Part shown: positions 10,601-21,785 of the stretch, one piece after another
Position numbering within the stretch: position 1 is the stretch's first letter
Layout: each line of letters opens with the position of its first letter
NCBI GenBank assembly: GCA_009192285.1
Contig: WBVU01000004.1
Span: 3,804,001-3,868,000, forward strand
Direction: 5' to 3'
Length of the DNA stretch: 64,000 bases
Source: Morchella semilibera
Taxonomy: Eukaryota > Ascomycota > Pezizomycetes > Pezizales > Morchellaceae
Notes under the pieces: model-generated
Seen by the model: the letters and a program-made list of their open reading frames with translations, nothing else
Database searches by the model: none
Told to the model about the DNA's origin: nothing
Program-made: the position numbers and the translations under genes

Positions 10601-13600
10601 ACCTACATACCTATGACCCGCATGCCATACCCACTTACCCGCCATATCCTATCTGAAGCCCTACCTATATGGGCCCACGATATAGGTAGATACAGAGCAC
10701 CTACATGAGTTCTCTACCCTACAGGTTCAGACCTACATACATACATACCACCATCGATCCCGAGGTTCGAGGCATGCTGAACGCCATGCCCTTTTTGCGT
10801 CATTTACGGTGCATACGTCAATGACGATCCAGGGTGCTGCTACTAGGTACACTACTAAACAAGAGGGAAACTTTGAGCGATCAGACTCTCTTTCGTCCGA
10901 TCTTCGAGATGTGAGGTCTAGAGTTTTGCAAAAAAAGGGCCGATTAGTGGTCCATTGCTACCGGTATCTATATTGGGTAAAAAAATTAATGGTGGTGGGA
11001 CGGCACGTGGGGGAAAGAGATAATGGCCCTTAAATCACGATTATATATTAATTTAATTTTATTATTATTTTATCGCGGATGATGGGTTTAGGGCTGGGTG
11101 ATTCTCGGTCTTATCCGTCGATGCAACTGATCATCGTGGAGGCCCCCCAGATAACCTTGTTATTGGACACTGTTTTCGTGTTTCCTCCATAAATACACCC
11201 TTTAATTTCAATTTCCATGGTGAGTTGTGTTGGGGGGGTTGGGGGGGTACTTTACTCTAGAGAGCAGCTCTGTGCCAGTGTAAAGTAGACGCACAGTCTC
11301 TCGAGATAGGTCGAGACCGCATGAGCTAGGTATCTTGAGAAGGTCTGTGTGATAGGATCTCCTGCGTATGTCCGCCCAGAGTGGATCTCCCTCTTCCCCC
11401 GCAAATTGGGGGGATCACGTTACGAGAGCCGGTCCAAATTGAAACAGTGGTTACCTGGTATCAGTAGTGGAAATGGTATAGTACTGTTGATATTACTCAC
11501 CTTGTTTGTCTTCAAAACCGGTATATAACGGCTGTCCAAAGCGGGACGGACAGACACCTCCGGAAGGAGAGAAGAGTGGTATTAATACCGAGTAATCATA
11601 ATATATCACTCGGAACTATTTTGGATCACGTGTAGTCAAGCAGAACAACGGCCATAGAGCAGCTGTTTCGGGGCCTTTGCGCAACCACCATATCCGCATT
11701 TAATATATATCCACCTTAAATAAACAGCCATGAACCAGGTACATATCTCGTTTTTGTTTCCGAGCCGAAAGGGCTAGACGTAAAACAAAACAGAAGAGAT
11801 CAGATCATGTCCGTGCGGACCGTGTCTCGGAATGCCACCTCAGTACCCGCACACTTCGGCTTCCTACGGGAGCCAGTCAGCAATATGTGAAGCGCGTTAT
11901 CCGTCGAATAATTTCGTTTTTCCTCCTCTCCCCGGTCCCACCTACCCCTCCTGTCCAGACCCTCAAGCGCCTAATCTCCCCAGACATTATTTTACGTTTG
12001 TTTTGCGCGCTGGTGTGCACAGACGGTGCGCGGCCCGGATAGCCGAGTGATTCGACATGATGGCTGACACATGGAGCCTTGCCTGAATAGGGCTAGGGTT
12101 CTAAAGTAATCCATTAAGTTAATAATGGAGTCGAGACATGTCGGTTAAGGGAGGACGCGTAGATATCATTCAATTAATTCAATTTCCTCAGGGCTCGTCC
12201 CCTTACATCTAGAGTCTATCAAGAACAGAGAGTTACCCATGCATATCATTATATCGTCCCATATTTGTCGGCTGTGTATATTATTATATTGATGCTTTCA
12301 AAGCCTTTGAGGCTCGAGCTTCAAGATCTGGATCTAGCACTCTAAGAACAGGCTCGGTTCTTTTTGGCGTAGACCATCGGGGTCGCCCAGGCAACGATCA
12401 AACACGTTACATTCGATAACTTTAAATTCCGTACTTCACTGGGTCCTTTTGAGATGTGCGCACATAAATGTCGCTACATGACCTTTAACCACATGTAGAG
12501 TAGCTACGGGGAAACTCCCGCCGTACTGTCGATCTTAGGGGGAGCAGTACGGTGGTACCTTTCCTGAGTTGCAATTATGTGGCTTAATCAACCAAGGCGA
12601 GCAAGTGAGTGCATATGGAAAATAAGCTCAAGCCCCACAGTAGTATGTTTTCTTTTCCTTGCTGTCAACAGGTTGGTTTGTTGGTGAGCAGCTGAACTTT
12701 GGTTGGTGATTCCAACATCTCCGTGCAGGTAGGTTTGAGCTCATTGGTCCATTGTCTCTATATGCATGCTCCAATACTCTTCCGCCCAGCGCAGCATCTA
12801 GACCCCAGACCACTTCGGAGAACTAGGGGGGGGGAAATCTGTAGATCTTCCGTTCTAAAAAAAGTAAGGGACCTTCCCTCTCTTCAGCATGGGATATATG
12901 CCCGGATTATTACCCCAGGCCCTGTTAATATATATCCTTCTGTTTCTTGGGGTGATATATATTACGTTACATATCACACGCGGAGGATCATGGACCGATG
13001 TGGACATTTTGAGCGAACAGTTAATAGCACATGAAACAGCGGTTTGGCTACTGCATATTTTATCTATTCTATGCAGCACGGCCCGTATAAAACGTGTGGT
13101 TCTAAGTGCCATGCCATGCACGCTAGGAGGGGAAAAACATGGTATCGTCAGATGTGTGGTGTGGTTCCTTCCTTTTGGGGGAGCCAAATCGATTATGAGG
13201 GCGACTTGTTTGATTAACGCATCTTGCAGGGGCCACAGGGAACCATTGTTTTGTTGTTGTTGTGATGATTAATTTGGTTTTGTGCTCCACATACTTCTCG
13301 AAGACCTAACAGAAATTAGCAACGAGTAAAGTACGTCAGTCACATGTCTTTTGCTTTTGACCCTAGCTTGGACTGAGGGTTTTTTTTGCTTGTGACCTGA
13401 CCAAAAAACCAAAAACCACTATATTGGATGAACATCCGGATGTTAGAGATGAACCCATCTCGTTTCATGTTTGTAGTGACGACTCATGGATGAAAGGATG
13501 ATAAACATTACAACTCAAAGGATGAGATTCGAATTTAAGGCTGAAATGTCTAATTGATGACGTTGCAAACCATTATGTTAGTACATTACATACACGTACT

Positions 13601-14250
13601 TAACATGCATACATACAAACTTACTCTACTTACTGAGCTAGCGGTGTGAAGTCTAATTTGTTTTACTACATGTTGCTAGTCTTAAAAAAAATTATGTGTT
13701 TGTTTACAATTACAAACCAAATTCTCAACCAGACCTTGAACTGACTTTTTTCTAAACGTGAAAACATTTCTCCGGAAACGCACTGGTGCTTCACACAGCT
13801 ACAATATATTTAGTTCAGACATTTAATCTCCGTCTATATGAACGGGTCCACCTATAGCAAACGTAGCTATTAATCTCCAGAATATGTCAAACTACCATGA
13901 TATTATATCTTAAAGTTTTTATCCCCCGAACTCGGTCATATATGTATGATACGTAAGATACTCTAATCGTCTAGCCACTTTACGGGCTGTATATATAATA
14001 GCACTCCACAATATAGCTGTCAACTAGGTATGTAACCCATGAAAGACTACCGGCGCACTCTACAGACTCTAGGCACCGTACGTTAATAATTCATCAACCC
14101 TGGTTCACAAGCAAAACAAAAGGCTAAACAAAATACCATTCCACATTACACAGCTCCCCCAGCAGAGTACATACTACTTGTCATTAGTCCAATCCCATAC
14201 CTGCCTAAAATCCCTCACCACCACCTTGCTTTTTCCTCTTCTGTCCTTCC
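7690..14250. other. Long gene-poor intergenic region (left part)
   Basis: I find no recognisable gene in this stretch. It contains long homopolymers (poly-A and poly-T near 8620-8670 and 9112-9135, poly-C near 8401 and 9720), short CTAGCTAG and TACATGTA palindromes, and a small hairpin at about 10045-10064. A tRNA-like patch lies near 12034-12110. From about 11.0 kb the base composition becomes more A/T-rich with many TATATA words. Open frames here lack family signatures. Confidence 0.55.
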
Positions 14251-14382
14251 GTACAGTCGTTCACGGGGTGAAGACGGACACTGGGTGTTGACGGAACAAG
14301 CCAAAAGAGAGACAGCCAAGCCAAGTTTTGCCTGCAATCCGTCAACACCCAGTGTCCGTCTTCACCCCGTGAACGACTGTAC
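14251..14382. repeat. Perfect 45-bp inverted repeat with 42-nt loop
   Basis: The left arm is 14251-14295 and the right arm 14338-14382. The arms are exact reverse complements, and pairing stops at mismatches on both ends. The left arm begins GTACAGTCGTTCACGGGGTG. A transcript would fold into a long perfect hairpin. The perfection implies recent origin, such as a foldback element, a snap-back duplication or a hairpin RNA locus. No ORF of note is present. Confidence 0.95.
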
Positions 14383-16420
14383 CATATATCAGTTCCAACT
14401 TACCATCCTGCGTCTCACCACCCTACCTATGCTGTTCCTTGGTTCCACTCGGTGCTCTGTCACAAGCTCATAAAAAACTGTAAGAGATGTATCACACCGT
14501 CTCTCCCCATCCCTCCCGTTCCAGCTAGTTAGCTTGAGCATGTATGCATGCAGCCAGAAACAAAATGGGGACAAGCAATGTGACAAGTCTGAATATCAGG
14601 GGTGATTAGAGTAATAGCACTGCGTATTATGGTTCGTTGCCATTGTGTAATGGTTCGTGGTGGTCATAGTTGTGGGCCGTGGTGGTGTGGGATCGGCTTA
14701 GGTTGGGTTAAAATATCGAGTTAGGGCTAAGTGGAAACTTCCACAGGATTCCCGGTAATCTTTTTTTTTTTTTCTGATACGTCGACTAAATCTACAATTC
14801 GGCATGGTAAGTAAATGCAATATGATACATAGGCGATGTAGAAAGTCTCCCGTACCGTGCGTACATATATATATACGTACTCTACTCTACCGGACCGGTA
14901 ATTGATGCTGGTGTTTCGGGACCGGTAATGCAGCCACTCTACGTATCTAGCTGCATGAGCTATCACTCATACCCTCCTCGAGCACTTTCCTCCGAGCTTA
15001 TATTTGACGATTGCAGACCAGCCCACAGAATCCGATACCGACCCTACCGGCGAACCACCACTCCAGGGTAGATCAGAGCAGGGCAGATAGATAACAGAAA
15101 AGTAGCAACGTGCGCCGAGCTCCAGAGTGTTCTCCTGCACGCAATGTCGCAAAAGCATCTCCTCGGCCTTGGAAATAAATTGAATTCAAATCATGTTTTA
15201 TCGATCGACGACGCGCCGACTGACTGCATAGCATAGCATAAATAAAACCGTGGAAACGAAGGGCTGGCTTACTGCTAGCTGCTGCGCACCTCTAATCAAT
15301 TGTTCGATGCAGATTATTTGTCGTGCACTGTTTGATCAAACGGTGCACTGGCCACTGGCAGGAGAGAATAGTATGTAGTTATTTTCTGCCCTCCAAAGCG
15401 GGGTGGTGATACGGCATAAGCATAAGATCTATGTATATGTAGTACGTAGAGTCCCCTACTCTTCTACTCTGGTCATATATCACGGGCCATTCGTTGCCTA
15501 AAAGTGCACAAATTCGCGCCATGCAGTGCATTCACAAGTGCAACAATTTATGTTTCGTCTCCACCAGACCACGTATAAACTGAGTGGGGGGGGAAGTCAG
15601 AAAGACTGGGCATCTATGGTCGATACAAGGCTGTGGAGTAAATATAAAAAGCTCAGAGCCGTCGTCACGGATACTTCAAGAGTGGGATCCCGAAAGGATG
15701 GGTGACGGGATAAGCACCAAAGGACCATTCTGTGGTCAATGATTGCATGAAGGTGGAGAAACACAAAAAAAGCCATAGGGTACAATAGATGCATATATGC
15801 AGTCATGATCTCACCGTGGTCATTGCGACAGCAAGGCATCGAGTGAGATCTGGAGCATTTAATACTCTAGAGTAACTCTGCGTACTGGTTACATACCTAC
15901 TGTGAGACTATACTTGGGTCACATTACAACTTGAGGTGGAGAGTCAGTCACTGCAGGGGGGAAAAAATACTGGAATGCTGGAGGTTTAGGACTTGAATAC
16001 ATGTAACATGTAGTGTGTATATATAATCAATATTTACCGCCTTCTATATCCGTCTTGATGCCTCGTCTAGAGTACCTTACAAGGTAATAGAATACCGAAC
16101 CCGGGCCGAACTGTACCCGAAACACACAGGATGCAGTCCACGAATCCCGAACGCACGCGATACCCCCTTCATGAGGGTCTTCAGGGCCATTTACAATGAC
16201 AAGGGTTGACTATTCTCCTTCTCAAGCGATCAGTTACTCGTACGATCGTGCAAAAAGAAAGAGTTGAGTTGATTAAATCTCCGCTTTTTGTTTATATCAT
16301 CGCATTGACATCCTTTATTCGTCCTCGCTTAGTATCAAACAGCACGGAAAATCATTTCCCCGGCCAACGTCTTCGCAAGTCCCCCTACCTTTTCAATCAT
16401 TTCCCACTCGCACCATCGCA
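14383..16420. other. Intergenic, upstream of thioesterase gene
   Basis: No gene is recognised. The stretch is A/T-leaning with scattered TATATA and TACGTA words. Its right end is the promoter of the plus-strand acyl-CoA thioesterase gene, with a pyrimidine-rich leader just before the ATG. Confidence 0.55.
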
Positions 16421-17799
16421 ATGTCGCGCACACTGTCAGCCCACTTTCTACGGACCTGCGCAAGATCTCTCCGCCAGGGCCTACCCCAGCAGCCTCGCCA
16501 ATTCTCCGTCTCGGCTGCAGCAAGGTACGATGGGGTCTACAAAGAGCTCTCGGCGATGAAGCTCCAAAAGCCATGGCTGCAAGCTCTCTCGGAGCGAAAT
16601 GCTGGAATAATCAATACTCCGCCCCCATTACCAGCTGGTGGTCTAGAACCCAAGAGGATGAAGGATAGCTTCCATAAGCTTGTAAGTACCTCCAGGATTC
16701 ATGGAGTGTTAGGAATTATATCAGATGAGCTAGAGCTAATAGAACACACCAGGTTCTTCCACTAGCAAAGGATAAGTGGCTCGTAGATGGATATGTCAAC
16801 GCATCCGGTCAATTGCGTCTAGGAACCTTATTTCAGGATCTTGATGCATTGGCGGGCGTCGTGGCATACAAGCATACTGGGCCCGGGCCAACAACTGTCA
16901 CTGCGGCGGTAGATCGAATCTCTATCATCCGCCCCTTAGAAGAATTCTGTGACCTTGAACTCGGTGGTTTTGTCTCATATGTTGGCAAATCCTCGATGGA
17001 GATCTCACTGGAAGCTCGGCGTAATGGTGTCGAGGGTGATGAGGGTCTTGTCTTGACATGTGCCTTCACGATGGTTGCGCTGAATCCGCAGACAAAGCGT
17101 GCGACTCCAGTGCCTCCACTTGTCGTTGAGACACCGGAGGAGAAGGCAATATTCAGTAGAGGAGAGGAGTACCAGAAGGCAAAGAAGGCACTGCGAGACG
17201 TGTCATTGGCCAAGCAGACGCCGAACGACGAGGAGTCGGATCTGATCCACCAGATGTGGATGGAACAGCTCCAATATGAAGACCCACAGTCTAAGCTCTC
17301 CAAGCCCAAGAACACAAGCTATATGTCCACCACGACCATGCAATCTACATCAATCATGCAGCCACAGTACCGAAATCGCCACTCCTTCATGATCTTTGGC
17401 GGATATCTTCTGAAGAGCACCATGGAGCTTGCGTTCTGCTGCACCTCTGCATTTGCGCACTCGCGGCCGACGTTTTTGAGTCTGGACCCCAGCACATTTG
17501 ATGCACCGGTACCTGTGGGGAGTATTCTGTACTTGACGGCGACGGTGGCCTATACCGAGCCATATAAGGGCGGGAGTAGAGTACAGGTTAGGGTTGGAAG
17601 TAAGGTGAGAGATGTAGAGCATGGTAGCGTGGTTGAGACGGGCGTGTTCAATTACTCCTTCTTTGTGGAGGGTGACCTGAAGGTTATGCCCAGGACCTAC
17701 GGCGAGTTTGTGATGTATGTCGATGCGAGAAGAAGAGCAAAGCAGAATGAACTGCTGCCAGATAGCTCTAATGCAGCTAAGAATAGGGTTATGGAGTAG
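16421..17799 (+). CDS. Mitochondrial acyl-CoA thioesterase, ACOT9-type double hotdog
   Basis: Two exons (16421-16681 and 16753-17799, intron 71 nt, GTAAGT..CAG) give 435 aa. The N-terminus MSRTLSAHFLRTCARSLRQG is Arg/Ser-rich without acids, as in a mitochondrial presequence. Two hotdog units follow. The first has LGTLFQDLDALAGVVAYKH and RISIIRPLEEFCDLELGGFV (about residues 100-215); the second has NRHSFMIFGGYLLKSTMELA and VGSILYLTATVAYTEP (about 300-410). These are the conserved blocks of ACOT9/ACOT10-like enzymes, which hydrolyse acyl-CoA to free acid and CoA in mitochondria. The first in-frame ATG is chosen because it gives the presequence. The neighbours do not suggest a pathway. Confidence 0.92.
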
Positions 17800-19373
17800 A
17801 TCGGGGTGTTATTTCTTTTCCTCTTTAGAGTCTTGTATACCACTTGCTAGGGGCAGTTTATATATATATAAGGGAATGGAGTAATCAATTGGCTTTAATT
17901 CCTGTACCATCTGCATTCAATGTACTGTACGGCTCGAACGCATATTTCTTTAAGCCCAATTTCAACTGTAGAAAAGGCTTGGGCAAAAAATTAGTCTATA
18001 AAGACCTTATAGATCTTTTATATATGACTTAAGGATTATAATAGACTAACTTTTGACCGTACAGTACCTTCTCAATAGATGAGCTTCAGATATTATAGTG
18101 GTTTTTATCGACTAGAGCTTAGTGGCGGAGTGATATCCAGGTGATGTATTGATATCATGTTTTTCCCTACTGGTGAATCTTGTGGTTCGCGAACACACTC
18201 CACGAGCTGGCCACGGGTATAAGATGAACCACATGAACAGGCCAATAATCTACCAGCTAAAATAACTGAATGGTGCGTCGGGCTCATGAACTGGGGCGGG
18301 ATTTCGCCGGTGGGTAGAACATCTACATATATAGCTATCCCCATAACGATCTTGTTAATTCATTAAGCTCCATATATAACGACCTCTCCAATTGAGTGAA
18401 ATCTTAAAGATATACAATATAATACAGTATATATAGGGTGCGTAGGACCCATGGAATCTCAAGTATGTATGCGTGTAAATATACTTACAGCTCAAGCCAT
18501 GGGTATTATCTGCTTTAGTTTGTGTAGTGAACACTGAATGTGAGAGTCCCTAGAGACGGACATCTATGTACCATCCAGGAACGTCAGATTGATCATTGAT
18601 GTTTCGGTGTCTTGGTGATATATTCCGGTGTTGATTGCACATTTTAATAGAAAAATTCGTCACCACACTTCAGCAGAGCCGGGATGATTTTCAATATATC
18701 TTCGCATATATATGAAGTACTATAGGGCTGTTTCTTCGATGTTGGAATAGCTAATCTCGCCGTTGATCTAGCTTGTGTACGTTTCACTGGGGGAAAGACT
18801 ACGAGGTCAGCATACGATACGATACGAGGTTGGAGATAGGGTTTGTTTGGGATTGTAGAATTATAATCTCAGAAAATGTTTCTACCCCGATATACTACCC
18901 TCACTGGGCAGCCTGATAATCACTGTAGCCTCTCCACTGGGCCGGAGCTTGCATTGACATCTACTCATTTATAAACTCAACAACCACCTAGTCTACTCAT
19001 GGGGACCTGAATAGAGCGGGTCATAACTAGGGCGGAAATTGTTATTCCCAAAATACATCACTAAGTTAGATATCTACATCTGGCTGGCAAGTAGATGCTG
19101 AGATGGTAAGCCAGTCCACATAGTATGTCTATCCGATCACTGTTAGTATTATATGGCAGTCCCATCCCAAGCCCTCAAGTAACTCAAGGAAAGGAATGAC
19201 TTTCTACATGTAATCCTCTGGGAAGGGGAGCTCCATAGAACATGTCCCCACAACCCCATTCTCTGCCTTGCCCACCCCCCTCCCCCTAACGTTCCCAATA
19301 CATCACGATCATAACCAATCCTCAGCCAACAAACCCATAAATCCACCACCTTCAAGAGACAGGCCCATCCAAA
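17800..19373. other. Intergenic, nothing recognised
   Basis: Moderately A/T-rich DNA with short TATA runs near 17860, 18430 and 18690. No family-like ORF. The last about 150 bases are C/A-rich and contain CCAAT, which fits a promoter and leader for the small ORF that follows. Confidence 0.55.
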
Positions 19374-19730
19374 ATGATGCCATACTTCCCCGCCTTTGAG
19401 CTCCAAGCCCTAGAACCACCACCACCACCACCACCCCCATCCAGGATCCCGCCCTCCACGCCACCCCCATTCTACCTCCAAAACCCAAACATGCAATATG
19501 CCCGCGACAGCGGCGACGGGCGGGCCCTCAGGGCGGCGCGGACCTTCGAAGACATGGGGATCCCGAACCCCGGGAGCGCCGGGAACGGCGGCTGTGGATG
19601 CTGGCTCTGGCCGGGGCCGTGGGGCGGCTGCGCGTTGTATGGGCGTGTGAGAGTAAGAATTAGATATGTTGGGATGAGAGAGGTGGTGCTGAGACTGCCG
19701 TGGTGGGAGGTGGGGGTTGCGAGTGCTTAG
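19374..19730 (+). CDS. Possible small proline-rich, Cys/Trp/Gly-tailed protein
   Basis: I do not recognise a family. The ORF starts MMPYFPAFELQALEP, followed by a run of eight prolines, a Pro-rich stretch, then QYARDSGDGRALRAARTFED and a Cys/Trp/Gly patch (GGCGCWLWPGPWGGCALYGR). Codon third positions are mostly G/C up to about 19645 and then lose that bias, so translation may really end in an intron beginning at the GTGAGA near 19646. The leader is C/A-rich with CCAAT upstream. It sits just before another small Cys-rich gene on the same strand. It could also be a chance ORF in G/C-rich DNA. Confidence 0.35.
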   Translation: MMPYFPAFELQALEPPPPPPPPSRIPPSTPPPFYLQNPNMQYARDSGDGRALRAARTFEDMGIPNPGSAGNGGCGCWLWPGPWGGCALYGRVRVRIRYVGMREVVLRLPWWEVGVASA

Positions 19731-19932
19731 GGTGGGGGTCGAGTTGAGTAGGGATTGGTTTGATTGATACCTCATATGGGGGATTAGGTTCTTTTTGTGT
19801 ATAGATTTGGGGGTGTTTACGTTTGGGTGGGTTTGGTTTGTGGTAATACTTACGAGGTTATGTATCGAATATGTAATTTGTGGCCGGTGGTGGTGCGATT
19901 TTTACTTTGCGGTTATCAGCAGCTTAGTTCTC

Positions 19933-19941
19933 GTAGTAGTC

Positions 19942-19982
<41 letters not shown>
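19933..19982. repeat. (GTA)n trinucleotide microsatellite
   Basis: Sixteen or so GTA units, one interrupted by GTC. A shorter relative (GTAGTAGCAGTAGTAG) lies at about 20147-20165. Confidence 0.9.
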
Positions 19983-19983
<1 letters not shown>

Positions 19984-20636
19984 CTTGAAAAATGGGGTGA
20001 AACCACTACCATAGGACTACGGAATTTAGTGACAAATACCGAATTAGAGGAAGCTAATATAAGAGCACTGTACAAATACCGTATTCACCGCATTGCTAGC
20101 GTATCAACGAAAATACCTTGGTGATCCCACCCCTCTTTTTGGTACCGTAGTAGTAGCAGTAGTAGTTTCCAGCTTGAACATCCGAGTGATCAATTACTTA
20201 CCATTTCCACACCAGAGACTAACGTCTCAGTGAACAAGAAGGGCCTGAGGCCTCAATTCTATATAGGCCAGATCTAGAACGAGTATATGGACTAGACACA
20301 CAGCCCGCCGTTCCCTTACCATTTTTTGCCCTGCCCCGGGAGAGTGGGGGGTAAGGTCTACGGGTTGCATGCACCATTCAATCTACCATTTGGGGGGGTT
20401 CCATCACCAGATATCACTCTGTGGTCCTCTTCATAGAAAAGCTACAAGCAGCAAACACAGAGCGTCCCACAATTGAATCCCACACTACCCCCTCTTCACG
20501 CTATATATCTCCTCCAGCCGTCCCTCTGTACCCCCAAACCAAACCAAACCATCCCAACCACCCCAAACCATCCCGACCCCCAAACCAAACCATCCCAACC
20601 AACCCATCCCGACCAAACCAAGAAACCAACCAAACC

Positions 20637-20903
20637 ATGCAAACCACCACCTCCCACAACGGCTACGCCAAGAACAACACCATGGCGTACACCTCCTCCC
20701 CCAGCAGCGACAAGCCCCCCCACCCCGACGCCGACGACGGCCGCAAGAAGCCCGGCTGGGCGCTCTTCGCCGTGCTCTGGTGCTTCTGCATGCTCCGCCC
20801 CGACGGGAGGCCGAAATACACGGACCGCGACGGGAACGTAGACTGTAGGAGCAGTGGCTGCTGCGGGTGCCAGAACTGTACGGGTGGTCAGTGCGCTTGT
20901 TAG
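20637..20903 (+). CDS. Small cysteine-rich-tailed protein of unknown function
   Basis: 88 aa, no intron. The reading frame has almost exclusively C or G in third positions (AAC GGC TAC GCC AAG AAC AAC ACC), typical of a highly expressed fungal gene. A TATATAT box lies at about 20502-20508, and the C/A-rich leader with repeated CCAAACCAAACC is typical of strong fungal promoters. Protein layout: a polar N-terminus with GYAKNNTMAYTSSPSSD, a charged linker, a short hydrophobic segment WALFAVLWCFCML (about residues 40-52), then CRSSGCCGCQNCTGGQCAC at the very C-terminus. The cysteine tail next to a hydrophobic segment recalls CYSTM-like stress proteins, but the match is only in layout. It shares GYxKNNxxMAYTxSP with the gene at 31.7 kb. 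The longer frame upstream lies in the leader. Confidence 0.65.
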   Translation: MQTTTSHNGYAKNNTMAYTSSPSSDKPPHPDADDGRKKPGWALFAVLWCFCMLRPDGRPKYTDRDGNVDCRSSGCCGCQNCTGGQCAC

Positions 20904-21785
20904 TACGGGGGCTATATAGCGGGGAGGATTTGAGGTCTTGCGCCCTCGGTGGGGGAAATTCGTCCATACAACCCTACCCCCCCACCCCCGTTTTTCTGTG
21001 TGTGTGTGTGTGTGTGTTTAGCAATGTAGAGGTCTTGCCGCTGGTTGTGGGCGTGCCAGAACCTCAGTCGCAGTCGGTGGTGGTTCGACTGTATGTATAA
21101 TGTACGATATATAGACAGCTATACACCTCATAATTTTTCTTTCTTTCTCTGTTTCTGTTCTTTTCTTTTGGATATACTCGCGCCTTATGGAGTAGGTGAA
21201 GCCCTCGCTGTAGATTGGTGGATGGGTGTTTCTTTCCTTCTTTGGTTTTGCTCTAGTTAGATCGGAGTTCTGCTTACCTCGGGTTCTATGAACTGTATAC
21301 ATGTAAAGTACCCAACACCCACATAGCCACAACCACAGCAGCACAACACATACTATACCAGGGGATGGGGGCCTTGTACGAACACGCAACCCATAGAATG
21401 GAATAGCCACCACAGAACCGGCACAACACCTCTCGGAATCACCAGATATCACTCTCCCCCACCGAGTATTGGCCTAGGTGGATGGGGGAATTGGGGGCTA
21501 CGTTTTTTTTTTTACGGTCTACGTTTGGGCGGATGGATGGATGTGGATGTGGATCTGGCTGGCACCTACTTACTCCACCAACTATCCTTCATGAACTCCT
21601 GTGTCTCCCCTCAACTCCATGCAGACAGTGCACCACTATCCCTTCTCAATTACCACGCCTAGAAGGAAAGAGAGATCAAAAAAAAAAAAAAAGAAAGAAA
21701 GAAAGGCTATTATACATACGTCCTTAAAAAATAGGAAAAAAGAAAAAAAAAGAGAAAGGAAGGAAACAAAACACAGAACAGAGCC
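20904..21785. other. Intergenic, convergent 3' flanks
   Basis: This holds the 3' flanks of the small Cys-rich gene and of SPF45. It contains a (TG)n tract at 20997-21016 and poly-A/purine-rich DNA at 21678-21780. No gene is recognised. Confidence 0.65.

Noticed and set aside
12889-13272. 127-codon frame on the plus strand with hydrophobic N-terminus
   Set aside because: Hydrophobicity comes from A/T-rich DNA; ends in poly-Cys from TGT repeats; no family match.
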